Of a stretch of 64,000 nucleotides of DNA, positions 48,541 through 58,600 are shown one piece after another. Every line of letters starts with the position of its first letter. The first letter of the stretch is position 1. The stretch comes from Tridacna crocea (lineage: Eukaryota; Mollusca; Bivalvia; Cardiida; Cardiidae), in contig OX031061.1 in NCBI GenBank assembly GCA_943736015.1, forward strand, positions 64,548,192 through 64,612,191. The letters run 5' to 3'. Below the pieces are notes generated by a model. The model had not been told where the DNA came from. It saw only the letters and a list, made by a program, of their open reading frames with translations, and did not search any database. A program made the translations under genes and the position numbers.

Positions 48541-48770
48541 AGTCGAGCCCATGTAGCTCATTCCGTAGCGTGCAGGACTTGAAAACATGAGGTCCATAGT
48601 TCGATCCCTGGCTACGACCCCTGGCTCGGCCAATTTCTTTCCGAGAATTGATTATATTCTCTGCGACTGGATTCATTTTTCTCCAACCACTGACCTTTGT
48701 TTCGACGATAATCATGTGGGAAAGCAGCCAATGGCTTGCAAAAAAAATGTGGTAAAAGAAACTCTAGGAG
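48541..48770 (+). mobile_element. SINE, third family, copy 3 (3' truncated)
   Basis: gagcccatgtagctcattcc (A box) and catagttcgatccctggcta (B box) are clear. The element stops in the body. Confidence 0.75.
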
Positions 48771-48917
48771 CAAATGGATAGTTGCACTGGCAGTGAATCG
48801 TCACATCATTATAGATTCGTGAAAGCTTTTTACGATAAAAATCTGAATGAATAGTGAAAGACACTTGTCCTTGTTCTTGGACATACAGAAATCTGATCAA
48901 ATGCGTAAAGTAGACCA

Positions 48918-49116
48918 GGGCCCGTATTCACCAACCATTCTTTAGAACGTTCTTGGTCTTATTCTTCAAGATTTCCTGAATGTGAAAGTAACAGAACTTC
49001 TGATTGGCTAAACCATTTGGTTTAGCCAATCAGAAGTTCTGTTACTTTCACTTTGACAAAATTCTGAATAATAAGACTAAGAATGTTCTTAAGAATGGTT
49101 GGTGAATACAGGCCCT
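48918..49116. mobile_element. Foldback MITE 'gtattcaccaaccattctta' family, copy 2
   Basis: Near-identical to the copy at 3753: GGGCCCGTATTCACCAACCA on the left, inverse at the right. Partial relatives lie at 52635-52732 (left half only), about 61560-61625 and 63885-64000 (runs off the window). Confidence 0.82.
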
Positions 49117-49868
49117 GGTCAGCCTGCGCGGACTGTGCTGGCTGATCTTGGTGGATACTTTACGCAGATGAATTAACTCTTTACCAAAGGACAAAATTTT
49201 TGGGTTTGTCCAAATCGAAAGTATTTGCAGACGACAAAAATAAAAGTGACTGAAAATTTGAATTTGTTTCGTGAGGGGTAGAAAATATTCTGGGGAAAGG
49301 AGAAAAAGGTGATGGGTCAAGCTGCCTTGTCTCAGACCATTTCTAGAGTTTTTCTTCTTCTTCTTCTTCTTATCATTATTATTATTATTAAATTTATTTC
49401 CTTTATTTAATTTTTTAAAACTTTTTTTTAATTTCTGTCTTAATTTATTTTTTTTTGTTTTTGTTTTTGTTTTTATTTGTTTCTTTAGTTCGTTTGTGTT
49501 TTTGTTTTTGTTTTTTTCCTCAGAAGGCCATTGAAATTATGTAGGAATAGGGGAAAAAAGAAAGAAACACTGGTAACCATTCCCACCATTTGAGCAAACA
49601 AAATCAGTTTTATTCGTATTTTGCTAAATGTTGCTAACCGTTATAGTTCATTTAACTTAGACAGATCGAAAGTGAATAAAATATTCATAATTTCTAATCG
49701 ATTTTACTTAGAATTGACAATATACCTGGGACATTGTTTTAGTATTTAGGATTGTCCTTGGCAGCTGTGACGATTAACCTATAGATAAATAAACTCCGTC
49801 GTTTTCTTACAAAGGTAACTTCTTTTCTATCTCTTTCCAACAATTTCAATCTTTTATGTATCGTACGT

Positions 49869-50098
49869 TTAACTCTTTACCAAACGAAAACATTTTAGAC
49901 CAGTCCGAATTGAAAGCATTTGCAGACAACAAAATAAATGTGACAAAATACTTGAAATTTGTTTTAGAAAAGGAAGAAAACATTTTTGGGGAAAATAAGA
50001 AAATGCTAGTTACCAGCATTTTCTCTTTTCCCATAAAGTTTTCAAAAGACTTCTTTTACAGGGCTGTTAAAATTCGGGATTGTGTGGTAAAGGATTAA
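49869..50098 (-). mobile_element. TTAA hairpin MITE, subfamily 2
   Basis: TTAA is present at both ends. The inverted core is AAAATGCTAGTTACCAGCAT. Intergenic. Confidence 0.82.
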
Positions 50099-50125
50099 GC
50101 AATGCACTGTGAAATGGAGGCTTAA

Positions 50126-50355
50126 TTAACCCTTTACTCCATAGATACTCATTTCTACGCATTGCTTGTAGGAACCTTTGGAAAACATTGTGACAAAAGG
50201 TAAAATTGCTCGTAACGAGCAATTTTACCTTTTGTCACAATGTTTTCTATACTATCAAAAGGTGTCATATACACATAAGAAACAGCTTTATCCTAGTTCT
50301 TATTTAGGGTCAATTAGAGATACAATAGAAATGCCTTATGGGGTAAAAGGTCAAC
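50126..50355 (+). mobile_element. TTAA hairpin MITE, subfamily 3
   Basis: It starts TTAACCCTTTACTCCATAGA. The core palindrome is GGTAAAATTGCTCGTAACGA mirrored. It ends GGGGTAAAAGGTCAA, with a decayed right TTAA. It lies 27 nt from the previous copy. Confidence 0.82.
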
Positions 50356-50630
50356 GCATCTGAAAAGTATCCGCTAAGGTCGGCATTTACAGTCCGCGCA
50401 AGCTGACATGGGTCGGGAAGTTTTTTCTTTCAGTAAATCGTCTGTTGTCCGGGGACCATTTTACCTCATGATTTATGTAAAATGAATTTCATGTTTCAAT
50501 TACTATGTGATGATATGCTTTGTATAATGAATCAAAATTATGCATTTTGGCCGATTTCTCAGAGCTTATTTGTAGGTGTTTTGAAAGTTCTCCTTTTGGT
50601 TTTGATAACTACGTAAACTCTACTATATTG

Positions 50631-51962
50631 CAAAGAAATTTTTCTTGATCTGATTAGATAAAATTCCCCAACATATATTTCATATACTCTGGCAAAAACC
50701 GACGTAAAAGTAGTTTCCCTTTCGGAAGCTCCGTATACATCACTACACTTTCAACACTAATTCCAAAAGTGGCGGCGTCGATCAAGATTACCATCAAGAT
50801 TATGCGCCAAGCTGCACGTTTTAGCACGTATTGCGACGGTTTCAGTGACGTCAATTCCCAGTGACGTTAGTTTTCATTGAATTGGTGGCACTCAGAAGGG
50901 AAATTCTATTTCGTCAGCGCACTCATTTTTTCAAACAAAAAAAAACAAACATGTAAAAATCGCTTAACAAAATCTTTAGTGGTAAAACATTGCAGTATAA
51001 TAAATTCATTGTACGATCAGGTGGCAGGACACTTGAAAACTTGTTAATATCTGTGGTGAACCATGTCGCGACCTCGCCTTCGGCTCGGGGCGACATGATT
51101 CACCACAGCCGTGAACAATTTTCCAAGTCCCTTGCCACCTTACCCTACAACGAATAAAGTGTGGTGAAATTTCGGAGAAAAATCGTTTTTTAACTGATAG
51201 AGAACATGGTTAGAAAAGGGGAAAAATAAAGATGCACCCTAACAGCCAGAGATTAAATAAAGGCTGTTACAACTTAACACTGCGTAGAGTCTAGAATCAA
51301 TAAATATCTGTGTTACTTTCAAATTTAGAAAACTTCTACATACTTAACTAAAATGTTTTAAAAATGATGGGTAGGTACTGTCCTAGGTCATGAATGAACA
51401 AATACGTTGACAATATTAGTTGTACGATCAAGTGGCAGGGGACATGGAAACTTGTTCACGGCTGTTGTGAATCCAGGCGACCCGAAGGTACTTGGAAACT
51501 TGCCTCGAGCCTAAGGGGAGATGGCGACCTAATTCACACCAGCGGTGAAGAAGTTTCCAAGTCCCCTGCCTCCTGACCGTACAACAAATTGATTATACTA
51601 CAAAGTTTTAACATTCCAACCTTTTCAAGCGATTTTACATGCTTTCTGGGGTAGGGTCAGTGTTTGAATGTTGACGATGTAAAATTTCCCTTCTGAGAGC
51701 CCCAATTCAATGAAAACTGACGTCACTGGGAACTGACGTCACTGAAACCTTGGTAATACGTGATAAAACGTGCAGCTTGGTACATAATCTTGATGTTTAT
51801 CTTGTTCGACGCCGCAATTTTGGATGCTGTGTTGACAGTGTAATCGTGTATACGGGGCTCCCGAAAGGGAAACTGCTTTTTCGTTGGTTTCGCAAGTGTA
51901 CATGATATATATGTTTAGGGCATTTTATGCAATCAGATCAAGAGAAATGTTCTTGCAGTATA
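50631..51962. mobile_element. About 1.33-kb foldback element next to the claudin-like gene
   Basis: The left end gcaaagaaatttttcttgat and right end atcaagagaaatgttcttgc are inverted. Arms share aagctgcacgttttagcacg, gtgacgtcaattcccagtga, and a central pair of hairpins (gtacgatcaggtggcaggac; gtacgatcaagtggcagggg). It ends 27 nt before the chosen start codon at 51989. Confidence 0.78.
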
Positions 51963-51988
51963 CCAAATTTTTTGTCCTGTGCCAGGAA

Positions 51989-52205
51989 ATGTCGCTCCAG
52001 TACGTGAAGATCGGGCTGCTGGTTTCCCTCGTGGCCTTACTGGCCGACATAATGGCCATAGCTTTACCGTGGTGGAGCTACAGGGAAGAGGAAAAGTTTG
52101 GCGAACTGTGGAAGACCAACGCTGGCCTCTGGGAGGAGTGTGTCCGCCTTACAGATATACTTGGTGATACGAAATATAATTGCTTTAAAATTCAGGAACC
52201 CTCAG
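51989..52205 (+). CDS. Claudin/PMP22-superfamily gene, exon 1
   Basis: The first of three coding exons of a protein of about 244 residues (one shorter and one longer isoform possible). The chosen start is the ATG at 51989 (MSLQYVKIGLL), immediately before a hydrophobic helix (LLVSLVALLADIMAIALPWW). The first extracellular loop carries the claudin-superfamily signature W...AGLWEEC...C, with Cys in GLWEEC and NCF. A pyrimidine-rich acceptor-like ttttttgtcctgtgccag ends 3 nt before the ATG, so a 5' UTR exon may exist upstream. Upstream in-frame ATGs from 51884 lie in a foldback repeat and are less likely. The donor is TCAG|gtatgg, phase 1 out. Inferred location: plasma membrane, junction or tetraspan adaptor. 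The specific subfamily is not recognised. Confidence 0.82.
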
Positions 52206-52945
52206 GTATGGATTTTCTGGTTTCTTTGATAATTGATCCTTTGCCAAACAACCCCAAGTTCTAACGACACAGCGGAGACATTTTTCAAAAGTGCTTCGAT
52301 TACATAAGGGCAATTAGTGCACCGGCACAGTCTCAAGGATGGGCGTGATATTTGATCATTTGCCACATCATCTAGGCTTTCGTGTGAAACACGATTAATT
52401 GGGTTAAAGCTCACAATCGCAAGATAAATGATATGAATATACTGAAAGTATGAATAATTTAAAACGATGTAATTCTCAGACAAGATTAATTAATTGAATG
52501 GGTTTAAAGTCTATATAATTTGCCAAGGATTAAAGTTTCTTGTTACTAAATAATGTTGTTTTCTATTTTTGAATGACCCGTCGCATTCATACCATTGACG
52601 AATTGGGCACACACATGTATTTTAAAAGATCTGAGCCCGTATTCACCAACCATTCTTGAGAATACCCTTAGTCTTATTCTCCAAGGTATTCCAAATTTGT
52701 AAGTAACACAACTTCTGATTGGCTAAACCGAATCTTTGAATTTGGACCAGTCTAAAATTTTGTCGTTTGGTAAATAATTAATGACTGATTAAGTCATGAA
52801 GTGAAATGGTCCTTTGGCATATGTAAAATCGACCAATAGCGAAAGTTTCGGCGGATTGCGCAGGCTGACCTGGCGGGAAACCTTTCGCAGATTCTTTAAG
52901 CTCCATTTTCACAGAGCAATGCGCATATATGTTTTTCTCCCACAG

Positions 52946-53089
52946 AAACAATCAACCTAGCCAGAAACACGTGTTTGTTTGGAATGTTACTCATTCTGGG
53001 AGGTATGCTGATCACGTGTACCGGAAGATGGATCCTAGTCGAGCTTCAGCTTGTACCGCTGGTTGGGGCTTTAACAACAAGTTTTGCTG
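52946..53089 (+). CDS. Claudin-like gene, exon 2 (TM2 and start of TM3)
   Basis: The acceptor is tttctcccacag, phase 1 in. The exon encodes ETINLARNTCLFGMLLILGG, MLITCTGRW (TM2) and LVPLVGALTTSFAG (TM3 start). The donor at 53090 (GCTG|gtcaga) gives a normal-length TM3 when joined to exon 3. A better-consensus donor 27 nt downstream (53116, G|gtaata) is in the same phase and would add nine residues (Q-I-F-H-Y-I-L-I-G) inside TM3. The shorter form fits a four-helix fold better. Confidence 0.82.
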
Positions 53090-53129
53090 GTCAGATTTTT
53101 CATTATATTCTTATCGGTAATATACTGAG

Positions 53130-53460
53130 ATTTCAAAGTAGATATCACCACTATAAATATGGTATCATCACTAGTGACGATATAGTTTCAGTATGTTTGC
53201 CGGAACTACTTTTTTCCTATATTGCTCATATTGTACCATTCTTGATGATTATTAGAATAAAAAAGGAGTGAATTAGGAATATAATAAATAGGATAATCAA
53301 CTGGTTGTGTGTGATGATAAGAATCTGTCATTCGAGTGAGGTCTGATGCAAAAAAAAACCTCGTCCTTCGTAATCTTCTTTTTAAACTGCATCACACTTC
53401 ATTCAAGTGACAGAGTTTTAATATCACACATAAGTTCATAAAAATCTATTTACTTGCTCC
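53130..53460. mobile_element. Foldback MITE, copy 2 (inverted)
   Basis: The same two blocks in inverse order: tatcatcactagtgacgata, then aataggataatcaactggtt and arms. It begins within 15-40 nt of the two candidate donors of claudin-like exon 2. Confidence 0.68.
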
Positions 53461-53712
53461 CTTTTGATACGCTTAGTGGAAGAATTAGGGCCTTCAAATA
53501 TCAACCTTTCTAATAAGATAACTCATAGCCCCGAAAAGCTGATATGTACAACAGTACTCAGCAGTGAATTGGAAAAATGGAAAATAAGCTCTTCATCTTA
53601 TATTTCATGTAAGATAATTCAGTGGTGCCCCGGCAAAATGGGCTTTATGCATTCCCCTCCCTTCCCGTACAATTTTCTTTACTTTTTTTCCTCTATGTTT
53701 TCTATTTTCCAG

Positions 53713-54086
53713 GTTTTTTGATATGGCTCGGCGTACTTCTCTATAGCGACGACTACGTGAAAACAGCGGGAAACGAGCCATGGGAGGTACACGCGGGATG
53801 GTGGATCGGTCTGGCCGCGTCATTCCTGTGTTATATAACAAGTATCTTATATCTTTGGGACAAAAGAAAGGAAAGTGAAGTCGATCAACCCGAGCCCGAG
53901 CAAAGCCGCACAGATCAAAACCAGCGTTCCTCATCCAGTTATTACAGAAAAGACAGCTGGGCTTCCGGTTATTCAGCTGGACCTCAACGGCGTCTGTCCT
54001 CGAGAGGTTCCCTAGACAGACAGAGTTCGGATACTCCGATACAGTCTATCTCGAGGTTGGAGGTGAAAACCGGCAGATATTATTGA
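53713..54086 (+). CDS. Claudin-like gene, exon 3 (TM3 end, TM4, cytoplasmic tail, stop)
   Basis: The acceptor ttctattttccag continues in phase 1: FLIWLGVLLYSDDYVKTAGN, the second loop, then WWIGLAASFLCYITSILYLW (TM4). About 75 residues of polar tail rich in Ser, Arg and Gln follow (SSSSYYRKDS, RRLSSRGSLDRQSS). The RRLSS and RGSLDRQSS stretches look like basophilic kinase sites. The protein ends GRYY then TGA at 54084-54086. The claudin PDZ-binding ending (usually YV) is not present. Confidence 0.87.
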
Positions 54087-54446
54087 CAGAAAGCGAGGAA
54101 CAAATATGGTCAAGATTCTGTTTTGTTTATTGAATTTCTTTTGAAGTTGTCGAAAGAATATGGTGGTTTATGGTTTGATATTTCATGGTTACGACCAGTG
54201 AAAAATATCGATTTTATATTTTCTAACTCTTCAATTGCAGGCGGAAACAGTAGTTCCCGCAACCTAGTTACCTAGGTAAACAGTGCATGCCATTCTACAA
54301 GACAAAACTATTACGTCATTTGCTAGCATTTACCCTACATGTCTCGTAGTTTACGTTATTTTGTAACTGCTTCATATGTGGAGGGGTGCCCTTCAGGAGA
54401 ATAACTGAAAACCACCGAGTTGGATTTTGATGAAAATTCCAACGAA

Positions 54447-54610
54447 AATAAAATGATTAGATGTATTGAATAAGTAGAATATTCTGTTGTGTTTTTTTCT
54501 TTTTCAGTGGAATATCGAAACATTGACTGAACTAAATCGGCGCCACTCGTGAAAATATCACCGATTAAGTCCATTCGATGAAATAAATTTCGATCTTTCA
54601 CCGAAATAAA
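54447..54610 (+). promoter_or_regulatory. Candidate polyadenylation signals of the claudin-like gene
   Basis: AATAAA hexamers occur at 54447, 54582 and 54605, 360-520 nt past the stop codon. Any could serve; no choice can be made from sequence alone. Confidence 0.4.
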
Positions 54611-54716
54611 TAAATATTCTCTATATCTTTAGTAACGTTATGCCTTCCTGTAAAGCATATGTATATCTTCGGCAAATTTTAAATTATACAAAAATTACTT
54701 GAACAATCATTCAACT

Positions 54717-54905
54717 CAGGCCCGTAGGAACAGGGTTGGGGGCGGGAGGGGGCCTAGGGAGGCTCAGCCCCCCCTCCTCCAAATAATTTTGAAAATCATA
54801 GTAACTAAAATATGAGTATTTAGTGCAATGCAACAATCACGCAAAAATCTCAGTATTTCGAATTTAGCCCCCTCCCCATCTTGAAATGCTTCCTACGTGC
54901 CTGCA
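54717..54905. mobile_element. MITE with G/C-rich ends
   Basis: Terminal inverted pair caggcccgtaggaa and ttcctacgtgcctg, followed inwards by G-rich and C-rich tracts. A truncated relative (cagggccgtaggaag, then poly-G) occurs at 47507-47560. It lies between the converging claudin-like and Ly6-vWA genes. Confidence 0.7.
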
Positions 54906-54993
54906 AATAGTAACATCTTGGAATAAGTAAACAAAATACATCAAAATGAAAAATCGGTTGATCTTATTTGAACCACGACCTGGCAAAAACATG

Positions 54994-54999
54994 TTTATT
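54994..54999 (-). promoter_or_regulatory. Candidate polyadenylation signal of the Ly6-vWA gene
   Basis: AATAAA on the minus strand, about 270 nt past the stop codon at 55269. It would leave about 390 nt between the converging 3' ends of this gene and the claudin-like gene. Confidence 0.35.
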
Positions 55000-55268
55000 G
55001 GAACTCCGTGATTCATTTTAGAGGCAAGTCATTATATAATAAGTTTAATAACGAACAATAAAATCCTTTTTGTCTATGACAATTACGTGTAAAATATCGC
55101 AATATTATGAAACAGCCTGTATATGTTAGACAATGATAACGTTATGGTTGTTTATGAACGATGTTTGTTGTGTGAAGCAAGACCGAACAAAAAAGCTAAC
55201 TTGTTTATGTCCTTACTTTATATGTCAACTAAGGGAATATTTTACGAAACAGTATTAGCATTTCCATA

Positions 55269-55691
55269 TCAGCACAAAAGATTCATTGTTAATGGAACTG
55301 CTTTCGCAAGATCTTCGTATCGGAGCGCCAACAGTGCATGGCTATAATCAGATGCGACGTTTTTCAGATCATCTTTGGCTGATCCGTCACCAACACCAAT
55401 GGCAATCACGTTGGTATCTGCTGTGTGGAGTTTTTGGGCTTCCGCCAACGTGTTCGCTTGTATATTGGATTTTCCATCCGTCACAAGGATTATGGTGTTC
55501 TTGGCTGATGGTCTGTCACCAGTTGTATATTGTAGAATCTTCTTTCTCACAAACTCCAAGGCTAAATCTGTTCTCGAGGATCCATCGTGGTATGGTACAT
55601 AAGTCAGGGCGGTGAGAAGCTCTGCTTTCGTTATATACTCGTTCAGATACCATTGTAAATGTGGAGTCTCGTCATACACTAATAAAGAGAC
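55269..55691 (-). CDS. Ly6-vWA gene: vWA exon 2, terminal
   Basis: The 423-nt exon has acceptor catccgcag, phase 0 in, and ends in TGA at 55271-55269. It encodes VSLLVYDETPHLQWYLNEY, SSRTDLALEFV (MIDAS Thr/Asp), NTIILVTDGKSN (MIDAS Asp) and NVIAIGVGD. The protein stops about 10 residues after the final helix (EDLAKAVPLTMNLLC). This is a complete second half of a vWA domain. Confidence 0.92.
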   Translation of the reverse strand, partial: VSLLVYDETPHLQWYLNEYITKAELLTALTYVPYHDGSSRTDLALEFVRKKILQYTTGDRPSAKNTIILVTDGKSNIQANTLAEAQKLHTADTNVIAIGVGDGSAKDDLKNVASDYSHALLALRYEDLAKAVPLTMNLLC

Positions 55692-58600
55692 CTGCGGATG
55701 AAGATACAACGAACAGAAATACGCCGGTTCACCGTTCTGAAAATTGTAAGGCTCCTCGTAAAAAAGAAAACTTGAGTTTCAGTTATCTATCGAAATCTTT
55801 TTATCCATATTTCAGTGGACAAACAGTTCGAACATTCATTTTTACTGTGGTTTATCAATAGCGATTGACATTTTAAACGACAGATAAATACATGTAGTTG
55901 TAAATAACTTCATTTAGTTTTTTATGTCGTTGCAAAACGACTGGAAGTCGCTCCGCCATATGTGAGATTACGTGATTGGCAGTTCAAATGGAAACGACCG
56001 TTATACAGACGAGGTTAGATGTAGGTACGGAATTGGCCGAGTTGCGACGAGTGTGTCCGGAACAATTAGAGAATATTTTTACCTGGTCACCGTGAGTGCC
56101 AATATCCAGTCTTTCAACCACCCCAATAACGTAATCTATCTCATGTCGGAAACTGCTCGGATTGACTCGGATCGATTCGTCTATCACAAAGACAATGTCT
56201 CGATAGCAGTCTGTTCGTAGAAGATTAATACATCTTACGAACAAAGTCCATAACAAAGAAACAAATGAACTAATATATAGCTGAAATACAAACCGCCTCT
56301 GGCTGGATTCGAACCAATGAAGGACTAAGATCCTCGTTTTTCGAAGTTTCAAAGACCGATAACATAACCACTAAGCCAAAGAGATATCTCTTTGGCTCAT
56401 TGGTTATGGTATTGGTCTTTTAAACCTCAAAAAACGAGAATATTTGCCCGTCATGGGTTCGTCTATCGGCTATGCATTTCTTGCGAACTTTCATGTTCGT
56501 AAGATACATAATATCTGCACTGCCAAAAGACAATTTGAAATATCAGCAAAAAGTATTCATTCATTTCAGCTAACACATCCGCTGTCCGCTCATACTGACC
56601 TGGTTCAAAACTTTTTGTTGGTGGTGAAATTTCCGCAAGCCAAATAAACATTTTCCCACGTGATTGAGCAGTACTCTTTAAGCAAAATCGATTCATATTA
56701 TATTCATCTTCGCTAGCCAAGGTAACGATCACTACGTGGATCTTACCTTGGCTGATTGAGCCCGATTTCGAGATTCCTGCGATGCGCCCTCTATTGGATG
56801 CTGGTTATTACCCCCATTTACATCATATTTCTAAAAGCCAATGAAATATCGTTTTACAAACCGCTTACGAATACACATGAAGCGATAAGCAGACATCCAC
56901 GTGGGTTTCCATGTTTACCTTTTATTCGAAAGGTAGCGACCTTGTTCTATTTTTATCAAAGATGAAATGCTACGAGCGATTTCATTCGTTGCAGCTAGAG
57001 CTGGCTGCATCCAATTAAAAAGCGTATCGGGAGAATGTAAAAATCAAGCTCGAACCGCCAAGGGTAGAGTAGCGTAGTGAATCGTCAGCCTTGGTTTGCG
57101 AAGATGTGTTCTATTATGAATACTTGGGTTAATATCTTATAAAGATGCAATGGGTCTTTTTCCTGATGCGTTCTTCGGCTATTGCTTACCTCATTTAACC
57201 TGATCCTAAAATTTATGCTGAATATAGAAGTGGGCATAAAAATAGAACTCCAACTATTATTCGGAAAGTTACATATACACGGGAAGGTACTTGTATACAC
57301 AGTTAGGCATTTTAACATCTAGCCTGTGAAGTACGACTCAAGACGCTTTTGCAGACAGTGTATATACAAGATCAGACTGCACGAAACGTGCACAAAACGT
57401 GCAGTCTGATCTTGTATATACACTGTCCGATGAGGAGATATTTTTCCCCAAAAGATAAGTTTGAAATTGCAATATTTCCATTTATTACTATTGATTGGAA
57501 AGTTTCACTTAACCCTTTCCCGAACGACAAATATTAGATTCTTCCAAACTCAGAGAGTTTGCAGACAATTTCAAATTCGATAAAAATGGCAGAAAGTTCT
57601 CCAAATGGGTAGAAAACACTGTGGGAAAAGGAGAAATTGCTCGTTACGAGCAATTTCTCCTTTTCCCACAGTGTTTTCAAAAGACTTGAACTGCAGACAC
57701 ATTAAGAACAAGGGCTTGTTTGGGAAAGGGTTAACCTATTCAGTTAGTTAACGACTTAACGTAAACCGCCCGAAATAATTCCGAGACCATTCAGGACACA
57801 TGCCCAGTGATGCCGAGGGTGAAATTACAATATTAATTTATGTAAATGATTTTTACCTGAGCCAGGTTAAATGATGCAGATACTACCTGTTAGATAACTA
57901 CAGTTCGAGGTTAGGTATGGCACAAACAGACATATTGACCATATACATTCAAAAGGAGTTACAGTTGATGGCGTGAATACCGTGTCAACACTGTCTCACA
58001 TACATGACACTATTCGACATATTTGACAGTTCTAATACTTTAAAGCTATATGAAAAGACAATGTCTGGTGAAAATTCTAAATAATCGCAAACGATAAATT
58101 AAACGTTGCCTAAATTTAAGGATTTGTCATTTAAGAGGTAGAAAACATTGTGGGGAAAGGAGAAAATGCTGGTTACCAGCATTTTCTCCTTTCCCCACAA
58201 TATTTTCAATAGGCTTTTTCCAATCCTCATGAACATTAAAGGTGTAGATTGAAAAGTATAGAGTTGTGTTATTTGAACTGTGAAAGGTGAACGATTGACT
58301 AAGAAATATGAAGAATTGGGCTTGATATGTGCAAAGGGGGAGGAAAATGTTTTGCACTGGTATATTCTCAATATGTCGCACTCTTCTAAGTTTTCATCAG
58401 ACGATAGATATTTTGGACTTGTCCAAAATGAAAGCATTTGCAAACGACAGTTTAAATGTTGCTGCACTGATAGAACTTGTCTTTGAAGGGGCCGAGCTCA
58501 ACAGAGGAGAAAGAGAAAAAGATGCCAACCAGTATTTTCCCCTTTTTTCACAGTGTTTTCTACCCTTTCAAAAACACTCCATCATTTGAGCGAAATACAT

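Larger units (their letters stand above)
46430..51960. other. Intergenic spacer between divergent genes
   Basis: About 5.5 kb between the D-domain gene start (-) and the claudin-like gene (+). More than half is identifiable repeat: palindrome 47108, SINEs 47226, 48000 and 48541, foldback 48918, MITEs 49172, 49869 and 50126, and the 1.33-kb foldback 50631. No conserved promoter motif could be assigned to either gene. The interval 46430-47100 holds no repeat I recognise and is the best place to look for the D-domain gene promoter. Confidence 0.6.

Noticed and set aside
51884-51988. Upstream in-frame extension of the claudin-like protein
   Set aside because: It lies largely in the foldback element and would place a polar 35-residue segment before TM1; an acceptor-like site separates it from the chosen ATG.
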